Below, piece by piece: positions 54,057-62,323 of a stretch of 64,000 bases of DNA; within the stretch, counting starts at the first letter, position 1; each line of letters starts with the position of its first letter. Origin of the DNA: Saprospiraceae bacterium. Lineage in GTDB: Bacteria > Bacteroidota > Bacteroidia > Chitinophagales > Saprospiraceae. Position numbers and translations under genes: made by a program. Where the stretch lies: contig JADJJL010000001.1 of assembly GCA_016710265.1 (NCBI GenBank), forward strand, positions 682,001 to 746,000. Direction: 5' to 3'. The notes beneath the pieces are model-generated. The model did not search any database. It worked only from the letters and a program-made list of their open reading frames with translations, and was not told the DNA's origin.

Positions 54057-55258
54057 AAAATGAATCCTTTGTAGTAGATGGAATAAGGACGCCAATAGGT
54101 AGCTTTGGTGGAAGTCTGGCGCATGTCAGGACCGATGATTTAGCAGCCCTGGTCCTAAAATCCATAATAGAAAGAAATCCAAATCTTGATCCTAAAAGAA
54201 TAGATGATGTTATCATGGGTTGTGCCAATCAAGCTGGAGAAGACAACCGCAATGTAGCCCGAATGGCCGTACTATTGGCAGGACTACCATTTTCTGTTCC
54301 AGGTGAAACAGTCAATCGATTGTGTGCATCCGGAATGTCTGCTGTGGTTCATGCACATCGAGCAATAGCTGCAAATGAGGGTGATCTGTTTTTAGCCGGA
54401 GGAGTGGAGAATATGACCCGCGGACCCTGGGTTATTTCAAAGACTTCCTCCGCATTTGGAAGAGATGCACAAATGTTTGACAGCTCTTTTGGCTGGAGAT
54501 TTGTCAATCCAAAATTAGAATCTTCTTATGGCTGTGACAGCATGGGGCAAACAGCAGAAAACCTAGCCACAGATTTAAAAATCACAAGAGTTGATCAGGA
54601 TTCATTTGCATTTCGATCTCAGGAAAAATACAAAATGGCTTTGGAAGCTGGGTTTTATGAAGGTGAAATAATTCCAGTCATTTATACAAAAGCAAAAGAA
54701 ACATTCAATTTTCAAAAAGATGAGTTTGCAAAACCTCAAACTGATTTAAATAAACTTTCTTCTCTTAAACCTGCATTCGCTTCGAACGGTACCGTGACTG
54801 CCGGTAATGCCTCTGGTCTTAATGATGGAGCGGCTTGTCTACTTGTTTCTTCTGGCAAAGCAATAAATGATCATCAACTAATACCAATGGCACGCATAGT
54901 TTCTTCCGCAGTTACTGGTGTAGAACCAAGGATTATGGGAATTGGGCCAGTAGAAGCTTCTAAAAAAGCATTGGAAAGAGCCGGTTTGAAGTTGTCGGAT
55001 ATGGATTTAATTGAAATCAATGAAGCTTTTGCAGCACAAGTCCTGGCCTGTAGCCGCTCTTTGGGTTTGGATGACCTTGATCAAAGATTGAATCCAAATG
55101 GAGGAGCCATAGCCTTAGGCCACCCTCTTGGAATGACTGGAGCAAGATTGATTTTGACAGCTTCCAGACAATTGCAAAAACAAAATGGTAGGTATGCACT
55201 TTGCACCATGTGTATTGGAGTAGGACAAGGGTATGCAGTGATAATTGAAAGAGTGTAA
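54053..55258 (+). CDS. paaJ: 3-oxoadipyl-CoA / 3-oxo-5,6-dehydrosuberyl-CoA thiolase PaaJ
   Basis: PaaJ cleaves beta-ketoacyl-CoA intermediates to acetyl-CoA and succinyl-CoA or a C6 product. The 401-aa thiolase has the nucleophilic Cys in NRLCASGMSAV (about residue 90), the catalytic His in GGAIALGHPLGMTGAR and the second Cys in CTMCIGVGQG. The start VVDGIRTPIGSFGGSLAHVR is close to the PaaJ/PcaF group. It is the last gene of the operon and starts inside the paaI stop codon. Confidence 0.94.
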   Translation: MKNESFVVDGIRTPIGSFGGSLAHVRTDDLAALVLKSIIERNPNLDPKRIDDVIMGCANQAGEDNRNVARMAVLLAGLPFSVPGETVNRLCASGMSAVVHAHRAIAANEGDLFLAGGVENMTRGPWVISKTSSAFGRDAQMFDSSFGWRFVNPKLESSYGCDSMGQTAENLATDLKITRVDQDSFAFRSQEKYKMALEAGFYEGEIIPVIYTKAKETFNFQKDEFAKPQTDLNKLSSLKPAFASNGTVTAGNASGLNDGAACLLVSSGKAINDHQLIPMARIVSSAVTGVEPRIMGIGPVEASKKALERAGLKLSDMDLIEINEAFAAQVLACSRSLGLDDLDQRLNPNGGAIALGHPLGMTGARLILTASRQLQKQNGRYALCTMCIGVGQGYAVIIERV

Positions 55259-55284
55259 AGTTTCTACAAAATATTTAAGCAATT

Positions 55285-55316
55285 TGGAAATGTGAAAATG
55301 TGGAAATGTGGAAATT
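55285..55316. repeat. Four tandem copies of an 8-bp unit (TGGAAATG)
   Basis: TGGAAATG, TGAAAATG, TGGAAATG and TGGAAATT stand head to tail just after paaJ. The third copy is identical to the first; the others differ at one base. This is a small microsatellite without coding potential. Confidence 0.8.
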
Positions 55317-55433
55317 TAATGCAGTGAGACGCTTTAGCTGTTTTGGAAAATTAATAACATTGAAATAAACAATAAATTATTCCTAAATATTATTTCAATT
55401 ATTTAAAATAAATTTAGAAATTGAAGGATAAAA

Positions 55434-55466
55434 AAAAGATCCTTCCCGGGTAGAGAAGGATCTTTT
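55434..55466. terminator. Terminator between paaJ and the convergent lipoprotein gene
   Basis: AAAAGATCCTTC pairs perfectly with GAAGGATCTTTT around a 9-nt loop. On the minus strand the stem is followed by more T residues, so it best serves the lipoprotein unit. It may also stop transcripts from paaJ. Confidence 0.87.
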
Positions 55467-55496
55467 AATATGAATTGATACTTTTAGGAAGCTCAA

Positions 55497-56387
55497 TTAT
55501 TGCTTAATATCGAGAACGAAATGATCTAAGTTATCACCTCCAGAAGGAAGTGGCGGAGTCAAAACAATGTCTGTTATAGTTACAGCCCAAATGTAATTGT
55601 TTTTATTAACCAAATAAATGGCACCTATTGTACCTTTAATAAAACCTGTTAAAACTGTACCTTCATTATAGGCATTTTCTAAGTCAATGGTAGTAGACAG
55701 TGAACTAAAATCTAATCCCGCTTTAGCGCTACGAATCACTGTGTTGTTGGGATTTGTTGCCATAAATTCCTGGCTCCAATCTAAATTAGGTAAATTTCCA
55801 TTAGCAGAAAGAATTGAGGTATCATTGGTCGATCCATACTCCTTTCCTGTGTACAAATCAATTCCTCCTCTACCAGCAGGGCTGGCACTATTTGTAAGTA
55901 ATTTTGCAGTGATTAAACTAAGCCCTCTTCCGAGCGTAGTCACTCTAAAACTGACATCATCTTTTCTTCCGTTTACATCTTCAAGATAAAAAGTGTAAGT
56001 GACATCTCCCATTTCCAAGGAATTTGGCCATTCAAAGGTGTAAGTAAAACCGCTTTGATCAGAAGAAGGTATTAAAATCGGATTTGAACTCGCAGCTTGT
56101 CCGTCCTTCACCAAATTGGTTATGGGCACATTGATTTCAGATTCTCCTGACTTCTGTGAAGTCAAAGTCAATACTCTCAATAAATCTGTTCCTTTGGTTC
56201 CAGTTATTTTGACCTTTAAATTCACACCAGCATTTGCAGAGGTGTTTCCAGTAATAAAACCAACTCCTGGATTGGTCGTAAAATCAATAGATGGAGCAGT
56301 CGCGTTATCATCGATTAAATCGTCTCCGCAGGATGACAAGCCAATCATTAGAAAGCCTGTCAATAAATAATAAAATAAATTTTTCAT
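55497..56387 (-). CDS. Hypothetical lipoprotein
   Basis: This 296-aa protein has a lipoprotein signal peptide with lipobox IGLSSC (Cys about residue 20), then CGDDLIDDNATAPS. The body is beta-rich, with an Ig-like first half (about 30-155, including FTYTFEWPNSLEMGDVTYTFYLEDVNG) and a second half (about 160-290, LYTGKEYGSTNDTSI, YLVNKNNYIWAVTITDI). I do not recognise a family. It is 36 nt downstream of a second lipoprotein gene on the same strand and probably shares its promoter. It is likely anchored in the outer membrane. Confidence 0.78.
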   Translation of the reverse strand: MKNLFYYLLTGFLMIGLSSCGDDLIDDNATAPSIDFTTNPGVGFITGNTSANAGVNLKVKITGTKGTDLLRVLTLTSQKSGESEINVPITNLVKDGQAASSNPILIPSSDQSGFTYTFEWPNSLEMGDVTYTFYLEDVNGRKDDVSFRVTTLGRGLSLITAKLLTNSASPAGRGGIDLYTGKEYGSTNDTSILSANGNLPNLDWSQEFMATNPNNTVIRSAKAGLDFSSLSTTIDLENAYNEGTVLTGFIKGTIGAIYLVNKNNYIWAVTITDIVLTPPLPSGGDNLDHFVLDIKQ

Positions 56388-56423
56388 AACTTGTATTTTT
56401 TAGATTAGTGAATTTGTATATAA

Positions 56424-56990
56424 TTAGGATAGTTGTTTCAATTTTTTAATGATGGCCAATTCATCTCTTAAGATGTTGCCGTTTGGAACAAAAGTTTTAA
56501 ATTTCACTTTTGCCAATTTTGTATCCACCATGGTCTCATCAGCCGGTTTTAATTTAACTTGCTTGCTTACTGAACTGATGGCTTTGCCATTTTTAAAAAG
56601 ATATTCCGTTGCAGTGTATAATAACTTACCTTTTTCTTTTACGGTATTCTTATCCAAATGAACGCTGGCGATTAAATCAGAACCATCAAAATAGTATGAG
56701 CTTGATTTTTCACCTATAGAACTCATGGATTTTTTCACAATTTTTTTAGTGTTGCCATTTGCATCAGCAAAGAAACTCACGTTTCCTTTTTCAGTACCCT
56801 TTAGATTGACTGTTTTTTCAATAAGTGAAGAGTTGGCATCAATTTCTGAAACCATACTTTTTACCATGTCAGCTTCTGAAGGAGCTGCATTGACTGCATC
56901 AGCAGATTTTTTGGAAGAACTACACGAAGCCATTAATAGACCTGCGGTGATTAAGGTCAAGAAGGAAATTCTCGAATTTAGTTTGATCAT
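56424..56990 (-). CDS. Hypothetical lipoprotein, lysine-rich
   Basis: This 188-aa protein has a lipoprotein signal peptide with lipobox LLMASC (Cys about residue 23) followed by SSSKKSADA. The mature part is rich in Lys, Ser and Val and shows repeated beta strands (VSFFADANGNTKKIVKK, SSYYFDGSDLIASVHLDKN, LLYTATEYLFKNGKAI), suggesting a small barrel or sandwich. No known family was recognised. It leads the two-gene lipoprotein unit and has a TAAATTTG promoter 34 nt upstream. Confidence 0.75.
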   Translation of the reverse strand: MIKLNSRISFLTLITAGLLMASCSSSKKSADAVNAAPSEADMVKSMVSEIDANSSLIEKTVNLKGTEKGNVSFFADANGNTKKIVKKSMSSIGEKSSSYYFDGSDLIASVHLDKNTVKEKGKLLYTATEYLFKNGKAISSVSKQVKLKPADETMVDTKLAKVKFKTFVPNGNILRDELAIIKKLKQLS

Positions 56991-57024
56991 AAATTTTAAT
57001 TTTAATTATTTAATATATAACGCA

Positions 57025-57032
57025 CAAATTTA
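57025..57032 (-). promoter_or_regulatory. -7 promoter element (TAAATTTG) of the lipoprotein unit
   Basis: A minus-strand TAnnTTTG match 35 nt before the lysine-rich lipoprotein start. Confidence 0.55.
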
Positions 57033-57181
57033 ACACTTTATGCAGGCACTTCTTAATAAGCAAATGTTAATTACTTTAATTTTGTTCTAAATTTTTAGTT
57101 CTTTATATCAATTATTTAAATTATTGTTAAAGTTTTATTTTCATCTTTTCCTAGATATGAAGATTACTCAATATTAATATT

Positions 57182-58258
57182 ATGAATGAATTGATTATTG
57201 GATTAATGTCCGGTACTTCTTTGGACGGAATTGATTTGGTAGCCTGTCGTTTTTCAAAATCAACAGGGTCCTATGATTCATTTGAAATCTTACATGCGGA
57301 AACTATGCCTTATTCACCCATTTGGAAAAATAAATTGTCAGATTCCTTGCATTATTCGGAAGCTCAGATTAAAATTTTAGATTTGGAATATGGAGAATAT
57401 CTTGCATCCTGCATTTTAAAATTTATAAACAAGCATCATATCCAACCAGCGTTAATAGGCAGTCATGGTCATACCATACTTCATCAACCATCTAAAGGTA
57501 TTACATTGCAAATTGGTAATGGTCAAATTATAAATGAATTGACTAAAATAAATGTCGTCAATAATTTTCGCTACCAAGATGTGGTTCTCGGAGGACAAGG
57601 AGCGCCATTGGTGCCCATCGGGGATGAATTGCTTTTCTCAAGCTATGATTTTTGTTTGAATCTTGGAGGATTTTCAAATATTAGTTATTCGGAAAATAAA
57701 ATTCGCTACGCTTGTGATATCGGTCCATGCAATATGTTGTTAAATGAACTTGCCAATAGGTCCGGATTTGATTATGATTCTAAAGGCTCTATTGCACTAT
57801 CCGGCAATGTTATTCCTGATTTATTTGAAAAATGGAATGCTTACAAATTTTATAAATTGGTTGGACCGAAAAGTTTGGGAAAAGAATGGTTTGTTGAAAA
57901 TTTCAATAAAGACATTTACAATTCTGAGTTTGAAATCAAACATTTACTGAGAACTGCAACCGAACATATTTCTAAAATCATTTCTGATTTTATAATTTCA
58001 AAGTCGAGTCATAAAAGCTACAAGGTATTAGTGACCGGAGGAGGTGCCCACAATGATTTCTTAATAAAACAGTTAAAAGAAAAATCTGGTGAAAGTATAG
58101 AATATATTATTCCAGACTCAAATTTGATTGATTTTAAAGAAGCAATGATATTTGCTTTATTGGCCCAACTAAAAATGGATCGTGAAATTAATGTGTTGTC
58201 ATCCGTTACCGGAGCAATAAAGGATCATTCGTCCGGAGATATTTGGATTACTGATTGA
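57182..58258 (+). CDS. anmK: Anhydro-N-acetylmuramic acid kinase
   Basis: AnmK opens the 1,6-anhydro ring of recycled anhMurNAc and phosphorylates it to MurNAc-6-phosphate. The 358-aa protein shows the family motifs GLMSGTSLDGID at the N-terminus, GSHGHTILHQP, GGQGAPLVPIGD, LNLGGFSNIS, CDIGPCNMLLN and LVTGGGAHND. The length is slightly below E. coli AnmK. It fits with the lytic transglycosylase encoded at 42.5 kb. No murQ is nearby. The 3' end overlaps the convergent YceI gene by 11 bp. Confidence 0.96.
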   Translation: MNELIIGLMSGTSLDGIDLVACRFSKSTGSYDSFEILHAETMPYSPIWKNKLSDSLHYSEAQIKILDLEYGEYLASCILKFINKHHIQPALIGSHGHTILHQPSKGITLQIGNGQIINELTKINVVNNFRYQDVVLGGQGAPLVPIGDELLFSSYDFCLNLGGFSNISYSENKIRYACDIGPCNMLLNELANRSGFDYDSKGSIALSGNVIPDLFEKWNAYKFYKLVGPKSLGKEWFVENFNKDIYNSEFEIKHLLRTATEHISKIISDFIISKSSHKSYKVLVTGGGAHNDFLIKQLKEKSGESIEYIIPDSNLIDFKEAMIFALLAQLKMDREINVLSSVTGAIKDHSSGDIWITD

Positions 58259-58799
58259 GCAGTTGGTAATTGGATTGAATATTTACTTCAATTTCATTTG
58301 CAATTTTATCTCTTACTACAGATGGAATTTTAATATCATAATCTTGTGGTTTGACATTAAATTTTGATTTCGCTTTGATTCCTTCTGGGCCAACAACAAA
58401 TTCTGAAGGAATTGTCACTTCTTTTGTAACGCCATGTATGGTTAATTTACCTTTGACATTTACTTTTTTTACACCATGTTTAGACCAATCAACCGCAGAT
58501 GGATTTTCAATCATCCCTTTAAAAGTACTTTTAGGAAATTTAGAAGATTCCATATAGTTTTCATTAAAATGCTCTTCCAATAAGGCTTTGTCAAACTGAA
58601 AACCCTTAATTAAAACCGCAAACTCTAGTTGACCTGTGCTTGCATCCAATACGGTACTTGCACTTGAATTAATCCCTTCTATTTTTTCAAATGGAGTATC
58701 AGAATAGAAGCGAATACTGGCATTTTTAGAAAAATACTTTTGTGCATCAAGACTTGATACAATCAATAGGGCAAAATAAGCAGCAATTAGATATTTCAT
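58248..58799 (-). CDS. YceI family periplasmic protein
   Basis: This 183-aa protein has a signal peptide (residues 1-19, LIAAYFALLIVSSLDAQ) and a lipocalin-like YceI domain (KNASIRFYSDTPFEKIEG, ESSKFPKSTFKGMIE, VKGKLTIHGVTKEVTIP). YceI proteins bind isoprenoid-like lipids; the ligand here is unknown. A TTG at 58829 extends the frame, but the ATG at 58799 begins the signal peptide. The 3' end overlaps anmK tail to tail. Confidence 0.9.
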   Translation of the reverse strand: MKYLIAAYFALLIVSSLDAQKYFSKNASIRFYSDTPFEKIEGINSSASTVLDASTGQLEFAVLIKGFQFDKALLEEHFNENYMESSKFPKSTFKGMIENPSAVDWSKHGVKKVNVKGKLTIHGVTKEVTIPSEFVVGPEGIKAKSKFNVKPQDYDIKIPSVVRDKIANEIEVNIQSNYQLLNQ

Positions 58800-58874
58800 A
58801 TTATTAGAATTTTGTTCTATTGTTGACAACGAAAATTGAAGCTAATTAGTTTGAAAACTGAGAAGAATTAAGAA

Positions 58875-59438
58875 TCATTTATGAATTCGATCAGGATGAC
58901 TAGAAATAAAACTCTTCCAAGAAGTCGGCCCATTTTGATCACTAAGGCCATTCTGATTTTGGCAAGTGTAACAATAGGCTGCTGCTAATGCGTCTGAGGC
59001 ATCATAATACTTTGAATCAATCTGATAATTTAATAATCGAGAAATCATATCGCAAACCTGTTCTTTGCTGGCATTACCATTTCCTGTAACTGCCTTCTTG
59101 ATTTTCTTAGCAGAAAATTCATGAATTTCCACCCCCATGACGATGGCTGCCGCAATGGCAACACCTTGAGCTCTACCTAATTTGAGCATTGATTGGGGAT
59201 TTTTACCATAAAATGGGAGCTCTATTGACAAAATACCAGTTTGGTTAGCCTCTATGATGTCTTGAATTTGCAGAAAAATTTCTCTAAGTTTGGTCTGATC
59301 ATCTTCTAACTTATTCAGTTTTATTACGCTACAATCCAAAACTTTGTAAATGTTGGGACCATACTCAATGATTCCATAACCTAATATTTGAGTTCCTGGA
59401 TCAATTCCCAGAACCCTGTTTTTTCTTAGTTGAGTCAT
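58875..59438 (-). CDS. ruvC: Crossover junction endodeoxyribonuclease RuvC
   Basis: RuvC resolves Holliday junctions by paired nicks. The 187-aa protein has the acidic active-site residues in LGIDPGTQILGYG (Asp, about residue 12), LSIELPFYGKNPQSML (Glu, about 71) and the C-terminal DASDALAAAYC (Asp pair, about 145-148). A TTG at 59450 extends the frame by four residues but lies in the promoter octamer TATATTTG; ATG 59438 is preferred. ruvA and ruvB are not in the window. Confidence 0.95.
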   Translation of the reverse strand: MTQLRKNRVLGIDPGTQILGYGIIEYGPNIYKVLDCSVIKLNKLEDDQTKLREIFLQIQDIIEANQTGILSIELPFYGKNPQSMLKLGRAQGVAIAAAIVMGVEIHEFSAKKIKKAVTGNGNASKEQVCDMISRLLNYQIDSKYYDASDALAAAYCYTCQNQNGLSDQNGPTSWKSFISSHPDRIHK

Positions 59439-59447
59439 ATTCTGGCA

Positions 59448-59455
59448 CAAATATA
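59448..59455 (-). promoter_or_regulatory. -7 promoter element (TATATTTG) of ruvC
   Basis: A minus-strand TAnnTTTG match only 9 nt before ATG 59438. The transcript would be nearly leaderless, or else translation may start at a later codon. Confidence 0.45.
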
Positions 59456-59520
59456 TTGCAAATAAGTGTAATCTTTACGGTGATAACCGAATATACCTTA
59501 CCTATAAATTCAAACTTAGC

Positions 59521-60435
59521 ATGAAGATTGGTTTTATGATGTTGGTCCATCTGATTGGAATCCTGGTTATTGCATTTATTTTGAATCAATATGATTGGAC
59601 CCAACTATTTTACAATTCAGAGATAAATGTGCTTTGGTGTGTTCTCCTTTTACCGTTCAACATATTTCTGGAATCTATCAAAATGAAAGAAGCCAGTTCG
59701 CTTTCCTTAATTGAATCTGTCCAAGTCGTATTTCGTGGATACCTAGGCCAGCTTATTAGCCCATTTGGTCCGGGAATCCTTTTGGGACGAATGATTTATT
59801 TGCCCTTCCAAAAAACAGGCTCTGTACTATCTGCAAGCATTATTAGTTCGGTCTGCCAAACACTTATCACATGGACCGTTGGGCTTTTTGGATTTGGATT
59901 GCTGTATCAGAACTTTCATATAGAATGGGTAAATTTAAATCCAATGGAGTTAATGATGTTTGTAGGTAGTGCAACCATCTTCCTTTTAATCCTAATTTTT
60001 GGTTTTATTATTTACTCGAAAAAAATAATTGGGATTCAAATTACCAATACTTTGATCGAGCTAAAAACTTTATCGAATTTGGTTTGGTATAGACAATTGG
60101 GTTTATCCTTAATAAGATATCTACTGTATACCTCTCAATTTATGATCCTCCTAGCACCTTTTTATGCAGGCACTTGGTGGGTCTTGTGGATGCCTGTTTC
60201 TTGTGTTTTCCTATTACAAAGTCTTGTAAATTTACCTAGCTATGGCAACTTATTGGTACGGACAGGAGCCAGTACTTTGATTTTTACTCAATGTGGAATG
60301 GAAGCCTCACATGCGATTGGAGCCTCTGGACTTTTGCTAATAATAAACAAAGTAATTCCGGCGTTAGCAGGAGGACTACTGATACTTAAGGATTTTCGAA
60401 CCCATTGTCTAAAAAAATTGTTTACTACCACATGA
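59521..60435 (+). CDS. Multi-pass membrane protein, possibly of the lysylphosphatidylglycerol-synthase/UPF0104 type
   Basis: This 304-aa protein has about eight hydrophobic segments and short loops. The segment VVFRGYLGQLISPFGPGILLGRMIYLPF (split by family-conserved glycines and proline) recalls the GxxxxxxxPxxxGE region of UPF0104/LPG-synthase membrane domains, but the glutamate is missing. The assignment is therefore tentative. The stop codon overlaps the start of the DUF3108 gene, so the two are translated together. A role in envelope lipid or polymer export would fit its neighbours. Confidence 0.7.
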   Translation: MKIGFMMLVHLIGILVIAFILNQYDWTQLFYNSEINVLWCVLLLPFNIFLESIKMKEASSLSLIESVQVVFRGYLGQLISPFGPGILLGRMIYLPFQKTGSVLSASIISSVCQTLITWTVGLFGFGLLYQNFHIEWVNLNPMELMMFVGSATIFLLILIFGFIIYSKKIIGIQITNTLIELKTLSNLVWYRQLGLSLIRYLLYTSQFMILLAPFYAGTWWVLWMPVSCVFLLQSLVNLPSYGNLLVRTGASTLIFTQCGMEASHAIGASGLLLIINKVIPALAGGLLILKDFRTHCLKKLFTTT

Positions 60436-61235
60436 AACAATCAACTTTGATCAAAAATTTGCTACTTCTAATTGGTCTCATTTCTATAAATCCTATGTAT
60501 GCCAATGATCGAGAGCCTGTTTTTGTGTCTGGTGAAAAAATTACCTATAAACTGTATTATAACTGGAACTTTGTTTGGCTTTCTGCTGGGGAAGTCATTT
60601 TTGAAGTTAAGGATGAAGGAGATTTATACCATGTGGAGGTGACCGGTAGAACTTATGCTTCTTATGAATGGTTTTATAAAGTCAGAGATAAATATCACAG
60701 TTATATTGACAAGAAAACTTTACTTCCAAAATTGTATATAAGAGATATACAACAAGGCAACTACATCCACTATGAAAAAGTGGAATATGATCATGTGAGA
60801 AAAAAGATGATATCCTATACAGGCAAAACCATGAAAGATGCAAAGCCGGTGGAAATTCCGATGCAAGGAGAATGTTATGATTTGGTTTCCACCTTGTATC
60901 ATTTACGAAATCACCATCTTGGTGAATTTAAAAAATCAAAGAGAATTGACTTTAATTTAATTCTGGATAATAGAATTTACAATCTTGGGATCAAATTGGA
61001 AAAAGAAAGATCCAAATTTCATATCAAAGAAAAAGGGAATTTTAAAGTTTTGGAATGCAAAGGCAGTGTGGTGGAAGGTCAAGTTTTTAATGAAAATACG
61101 GAACTAAAAGTCTATGTCGGAGATGATGAAAACAAACTTCCGCTTATGATTGAATCGCCCTTGTCTGTGGGCTCTGTCAAGGCTGTTTTGATCTCTGAAA
61201 AAAATTTGAAACACCCTTTGTTTTGTAAGCTTTGA
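60432..61235 (+). CDS. DUF3108 family exported protein
   Basis: This 267-aa protein has a signal peptide (about residues 1-24, LLLLIGLISINPMYAND) and a DUF3108 beta-rich domain: GEKITYKLYYNWNFVWLSAG, the motif EVIFEV, YEWFYKVRDKYHSYID, LLPKLYIRDIQQGNY and the C-terminal LPLMIESPLSVGSVKAVL. Members are periplasmic or outer-membrane associated and of unknown activity. Translation starts at ATG 60432 inside the preceding stop codon (ATGA). The next gene starts inside its own stop codon. Confidence 0.88.
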   Translation: MKQSTLIKNLLLLIGLISINPMYANDREPVFVSGEKITYKLYYNWNFVWLSAGEVIFEVKDEGDLYHVEVTGRTYASYEWFYKVRDKYHSYIDKKTLLPKLYIRDIQQGNYIHYEKVEYDHVRKKMISYTGKTMKDAKPVEIPMQGECYDLVSTLYHLRNHHLGEFKKSKRIDFNLILDNRIYNLGIKLEKERSKFHIKEKGNFKVLECKGSVVEGQVFNENTELKVYVGDDENKLPLMIESPLSVGSVKAVLISEKNLKHPLFCKL

Positions 61236-61840
61236 TTTCATTAAAAAACTTACTTTGGATTGGAGCCTGTTTATTGAGCTTTTTAATGGGTTATCAACTT
61301 GCACAATATCTAAACAAAGCATCCAATAAAACCGAAACAGACCAAATCACGATATTACACAGCATTCGAAATGTACTTAAGATTACTACTGTAGAGGCAG
61401 AAATAAGTGAATTGATTACTCAAAAGACTTATTCTTATTTTGATATAAGTCCATTTAGAAAATCTGTGATCATCAGGGTACAAGCCAAAGCAGCTGCTGG
61501 ATTTGACTTGGACAGCAGTTCGATATCAGTAGATGAACTGACAAAGGAGGTCCGTATAAAACTAGACTTACAACCAAAAATACTTTACTTGGATCAAAAA
61601 GTAGACTATTACGATTTGCAACAAGGAACCTTTAATGCATTTACCGCCACTGAACTCAGTCAGTTGAACGAAAAGGCAAGGGATATCATTCTCCGATCTT
61701 TGGATAAAACCGGTATACTGGAAAAAGCTGCCCAAAGAAAAGTTGAAATATTAAAAGGTATCCAGAGTTTATTGTCGGAATCCGGTTACCAACTAAAAAT
61801 AGAAGATCAAACTCCTTCAAAAGATATCCTCCATCAATGA
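61232..61840 (+). CDS. DUF4230 family protein, TTG start
   Basis: This 202-aa protein has an N-terminal membrane anchor (about residues 7-27) and a DUF4230 domain (ILHSIRNVLKITTVEAEISEL, VIIRVQAKAAAGFDLDSSSI, KILYLDQKVDYYDLQQGTFN). DUF4230 proteins are widespread and unstudied. The start is a TTG in TTGA that shares two bases with the DUF3108 stop codon; the next in-frame ATG lies inside the membrane anchor, so TTG is the likely start. The protein is probably exposed on the periplasmic side. Confidence 0.85.
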   Translation: MISLKNLLWIGACLLSFLMGYQLAQYLNKASNKTETDQITILHSIRNVLKITTVEAEISELITQKTYSYFDISPFRKSVIIRVQAKAAAGFDLDSSSISVDELTKEVRIKLDLQPKILYLDQKVDYYDLQQGTFNAFTATELSQLNEKARDIILRSLDKTGILEKAAQRKVEILKGIQSLLSESGYQLKIEDQTPSKDILHQ

Positions 61841-62039
61841 TTGAGCAGAATTATTTTGTCAATGCTTATTACAAAATTTAATTTGGAAAGGCTTTAAAAA
61901 TCAGATTAATATTTAATACTAAAATGGCAATTTTATGTAATTGCAGAATTTAATATTAAATTTTATAATATTTGCTATTTACAAAACTGCATATAATATC
62001 AACCTTAATCTTTTTTTAACATATTCATTGGATCTATCT

Positions 62040-62165
62040 AAAGTATTAAGACGTTATAAGTACACATGAGATAATTAATAAAAGAGGCTTCGTTTTAAAT
62101 CGGGATAGGATTCCCACAGGGATTAGGAAAAGTCGCTCACCGCTCGGTGGGTGACTTTTTTTTTG
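62040..62165 (+). ncRNA. Candidate small RNA
   Basis: The block before the strong terminator is less AT-rich than its surroundings. It can form GGGA/TCCC (62102-62105 with 62112-62115) or, alternatively, TCCC/GGGA (62112-62115 with 62119-62122). These two hairpins exclude each other. The 5' end is undefined and no TAnnTTTG element lies nearby. It may instead be the long 3' UTR of the DUF4230 operon. Confidence 0.3.
62128..62159. terminator. Strong rho-independent terminator
   Basis: AAAAGTCGCTCACC pairs with GGTGGGTGACTTTT over 14 positions, with two G-T wobbles and a GCTC loop, followed by TTTTT. It works best on the plus strand, but read from the minus strand it also has a TTTT tail and could stop transcripts from the type B surface protein gene. 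Confidence 0.88.
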
Positions 62166-62323
62166 TAAACGTTTTATCTCATTCCGCACTGTTGACTCGA
62201 AGGACACGGATGAATATTCTTGTTTTCACAGATGCCAAGGATGGACACAGATGAATGTAAAATATCTGTCAGCAATCCTCTTCACTCCGTAGCCACGGTT
62301 GCACACTTGGATGTTAATCTAAA

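Larger units (their letters stand above)
61841..62323. other. Intergenic region, 483 bp, between convergent genes
   Basis: The first 200 bp are very AT-rich and featureless. At 62040-62165 lies a possible small RNA with its own terminator. Beyond it are two copies of a degenerate repeat (GGACACGGATGAAT at 62202-62215 and GGACACAGATGAAT at 62243-62256, one mismatch). No protein-coding frame was seen. Confidence 0.5.

Noticed and set aside
55285..55316. Octamer repeats considered as CRISPR
   Set aside because: Units are 8 bp, contiguous and without spacers; there are no cas genes.
61841..62323. Search for tRNA or tmRNA in this and the other long spacers
   Set aside because: No cloverleaf, anticodon stem or CCA-type end could be drawn; the only structured part is the terminator and its preceding hairpins.
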